6,316 nucleotides of DNA from NCBI GenBank assembly GCA_023434825.1, contig JAEYSH010000208.1, positions 1 through 6,316 of the forward strand, read 5' to 3'. Position 1 is the stretch's first letter, and each line of letters begins with the position of its first letter. Origin of the DNA: Methanobacteriota archaeon (lineage in GTDB: Archaea > Methanobacteriota > Methanobacteria > Methanobacteriales > Methanobacteriaceae). The notes under the pieces are model-generated. The model worked only from the letters and a program-made list of their open reading frames with translations, made no database searches and had not been told where the DNA came from. Position numbers and translations under genes: made by a program. Shown one piece after another: positions 5,849-6,316 of this stretch.

Positions 5849-6175
5849 ATGCCAGATAAATATGATGAAGAAAAGAGAATGGCAAAGGAAGCTCAAAAAC
5901 AGGAAAAACTGGAAGATCAACGTATAAAAACAACTAAAGAGATAATAAAAAATCTTGAAGAGCAAAAAAGGATAGAAAAGGAGCATTTAGATTTAGTAGA
6001 ACAGCACCAACACTACTGGAAGAATCAAATGAAAAATACAAACAGGGATGATAGAGAACGATATGATGATCTTGAAAAAAAACTTAAAGGTGAAGATAAA
6101 ATCTATGATGAAATTATAGGCCATATTAAGCAACTTGATAAGGAAATTGAGAGTTATAAGGAACATATTCCATAG
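5849..6175 (+). CDS. Small coiled-coil protein, member B of the local three-gene family
   Basis: Unrecognised 108-residue soluble protein, extremely rich in Lys, Glu, Asp and Gln, with no cysteine, signal peptide or membrane segment. It is probably helical along most of its length. Its core (residues 30-102) aligns without gaps to the protein at 519-863, sharing Ile32-Ile33, Asn35-Leu36, Gln39-Lys40, Leu47, Val50-Glu51, Tyr56-Trp57, Glu70-Arg71, Leu75, Ile89 and Ile93-Lys94. It also resembles the protein at 879-1232 more weakly. The ATG has no Shine-Dalgarno sequence and is directly preceded by an 11-bp inverted repeat, which suggests a leaderless and possibly repressed transcript. It is divergent from the CheB/CheR-kinase operon and shares its intergenic region. 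Its role is unknown; two relatives on the far side of the same operon make a functional tie to that operon worth testing. Confidence 0.8.
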   Translation: MPDKYDEEKRMAKEAQKQEKLEDQRIKTTKEIIKNLEEQKRIEKEHLDLVEQHQHYWKNQMKNTNRDDRERYDDLEKKLKGEDKIYDEIIGHIKQLDKEIESYKEHIP

Positions 6176-6188
6176 CTACTGTAATTTA

Positions 6189-6244
6189 ATTAGGTTTTTA
6201 TAGAAATATCGGAAAAATAAAAAAAACTTCAAAATAAACCTAAT
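6189..6244. repeat. 9-bp inverted repeat downstream of the third small gene
   Basis: ATTAGGTTT (6189-6197) and AAACCTAAT (6236-6244) are exact reverse complements 38 nt apart, about 13 nt after the TAG stop. In RNA they could close a long-loop hairpin in the 3' untranslated region. The arms contain the few G and C bases of this tail, but the long loop makes a stable structure uncertain. Confidence 0.3.
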
Positions 6245-6254
6245 AAAATATTGC

Positions 6255-6290
6255 AAATTTTTATTATATTCAATTAATAAAAATTTTTTT
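6255..6290 (+). terminator. A/T stem-loop with T-run, likely end of the third small gene transcript
   Basis: AAATTTTTAT (6255-6264) pairs with ATAAAAATTT (6277-6286) around a 12-nt loop, and the right arm runs into seven T (6284-6290). The T-run alone would suffice for archaeal termination; the stem is only A-T pairs and weak. A shorter T-run at 6195-6199 is an earlier alternative. No gene begins in the rest of the tail within the window. Confidence 0.45.
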
Positions 6291-6316
6291 ATAATTATTA
6301 AAACATAACTATACTC

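Overview
The window looks like a piece of a low-GC methanogenic archaeon, most likely in or near Methanobacterium. Three things support this. The first gene has the fold signature of MvhD, the small iron-sulfur subunit of the methyl-viologen-reducing hydrogenase / heterodisulfide reductase complex. Two small genes have a TATA-like box about 25 nt before the ATG and no Shine-Dalgarno sequence, as expected for archaeal leaderless transcripts. T-tracts, rather than GC-rich hairpins, follow the genes. The genus is an inference; there is no rRNA or other marker here.

Layout, left to right. (1) Positions 1-420 hold the 3' part of an MvhD-like gene that has lost every cysteine expected to hold its [2Fe-2S] cluster. 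(2) Positions 519-1232 hold two small genes, probably one transcript, encoding acidic/basic coiled-coil proteins of 114 and 117 residues. (3) On the other strand, read right to left, are a 978-residue CheB-CheR-PAS-coiled coil-PAS-PAS fusion (5522-2586) and, 47 nt downstream, a soluble 433-residue PAS histidine kinase (2538-1237). The kinase gene ends 4 nt from the end of the second small gene. (4) After a 326-nt AT-rich divergent intergenic region is a third small coiled-coil gene (5849-6175), followed by a noncoding tail with T-tracts.

The CheB/CheR fusion and the kinase look like a split version of the large CheB-CheR-PAS-kinase proteins found in many bacteria and some archaea. There is no methyl-accepting chemotaxis protein, CheA, CheW, response regulator or archaellum gene in the window, so the pair is more plausibly a cytoplasmic sensory unit than a taxis system. 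CheB and CheR both keep their key residues, so reversible glutamate methylation is possible, but the substrate is not obvious. Two candidates are visible: the seven-fold heptad coiled coil inside the fusion itself, whose S-x-x-E-E-x-x-S pattern resembles the MCP methylation consensus, and the small coiled-coil proteins.

The least expected result is that the three small proteins appear to be one family. The proteins at 519-863 and 5849-6175 align without gaps around a shared Tyr-Trp core, and the one at 879-1232 is a more divergent relative. They bracket the signalling operon on both sides. I do not recognise the family, and its link to the kinase is a hypothesis from position only.
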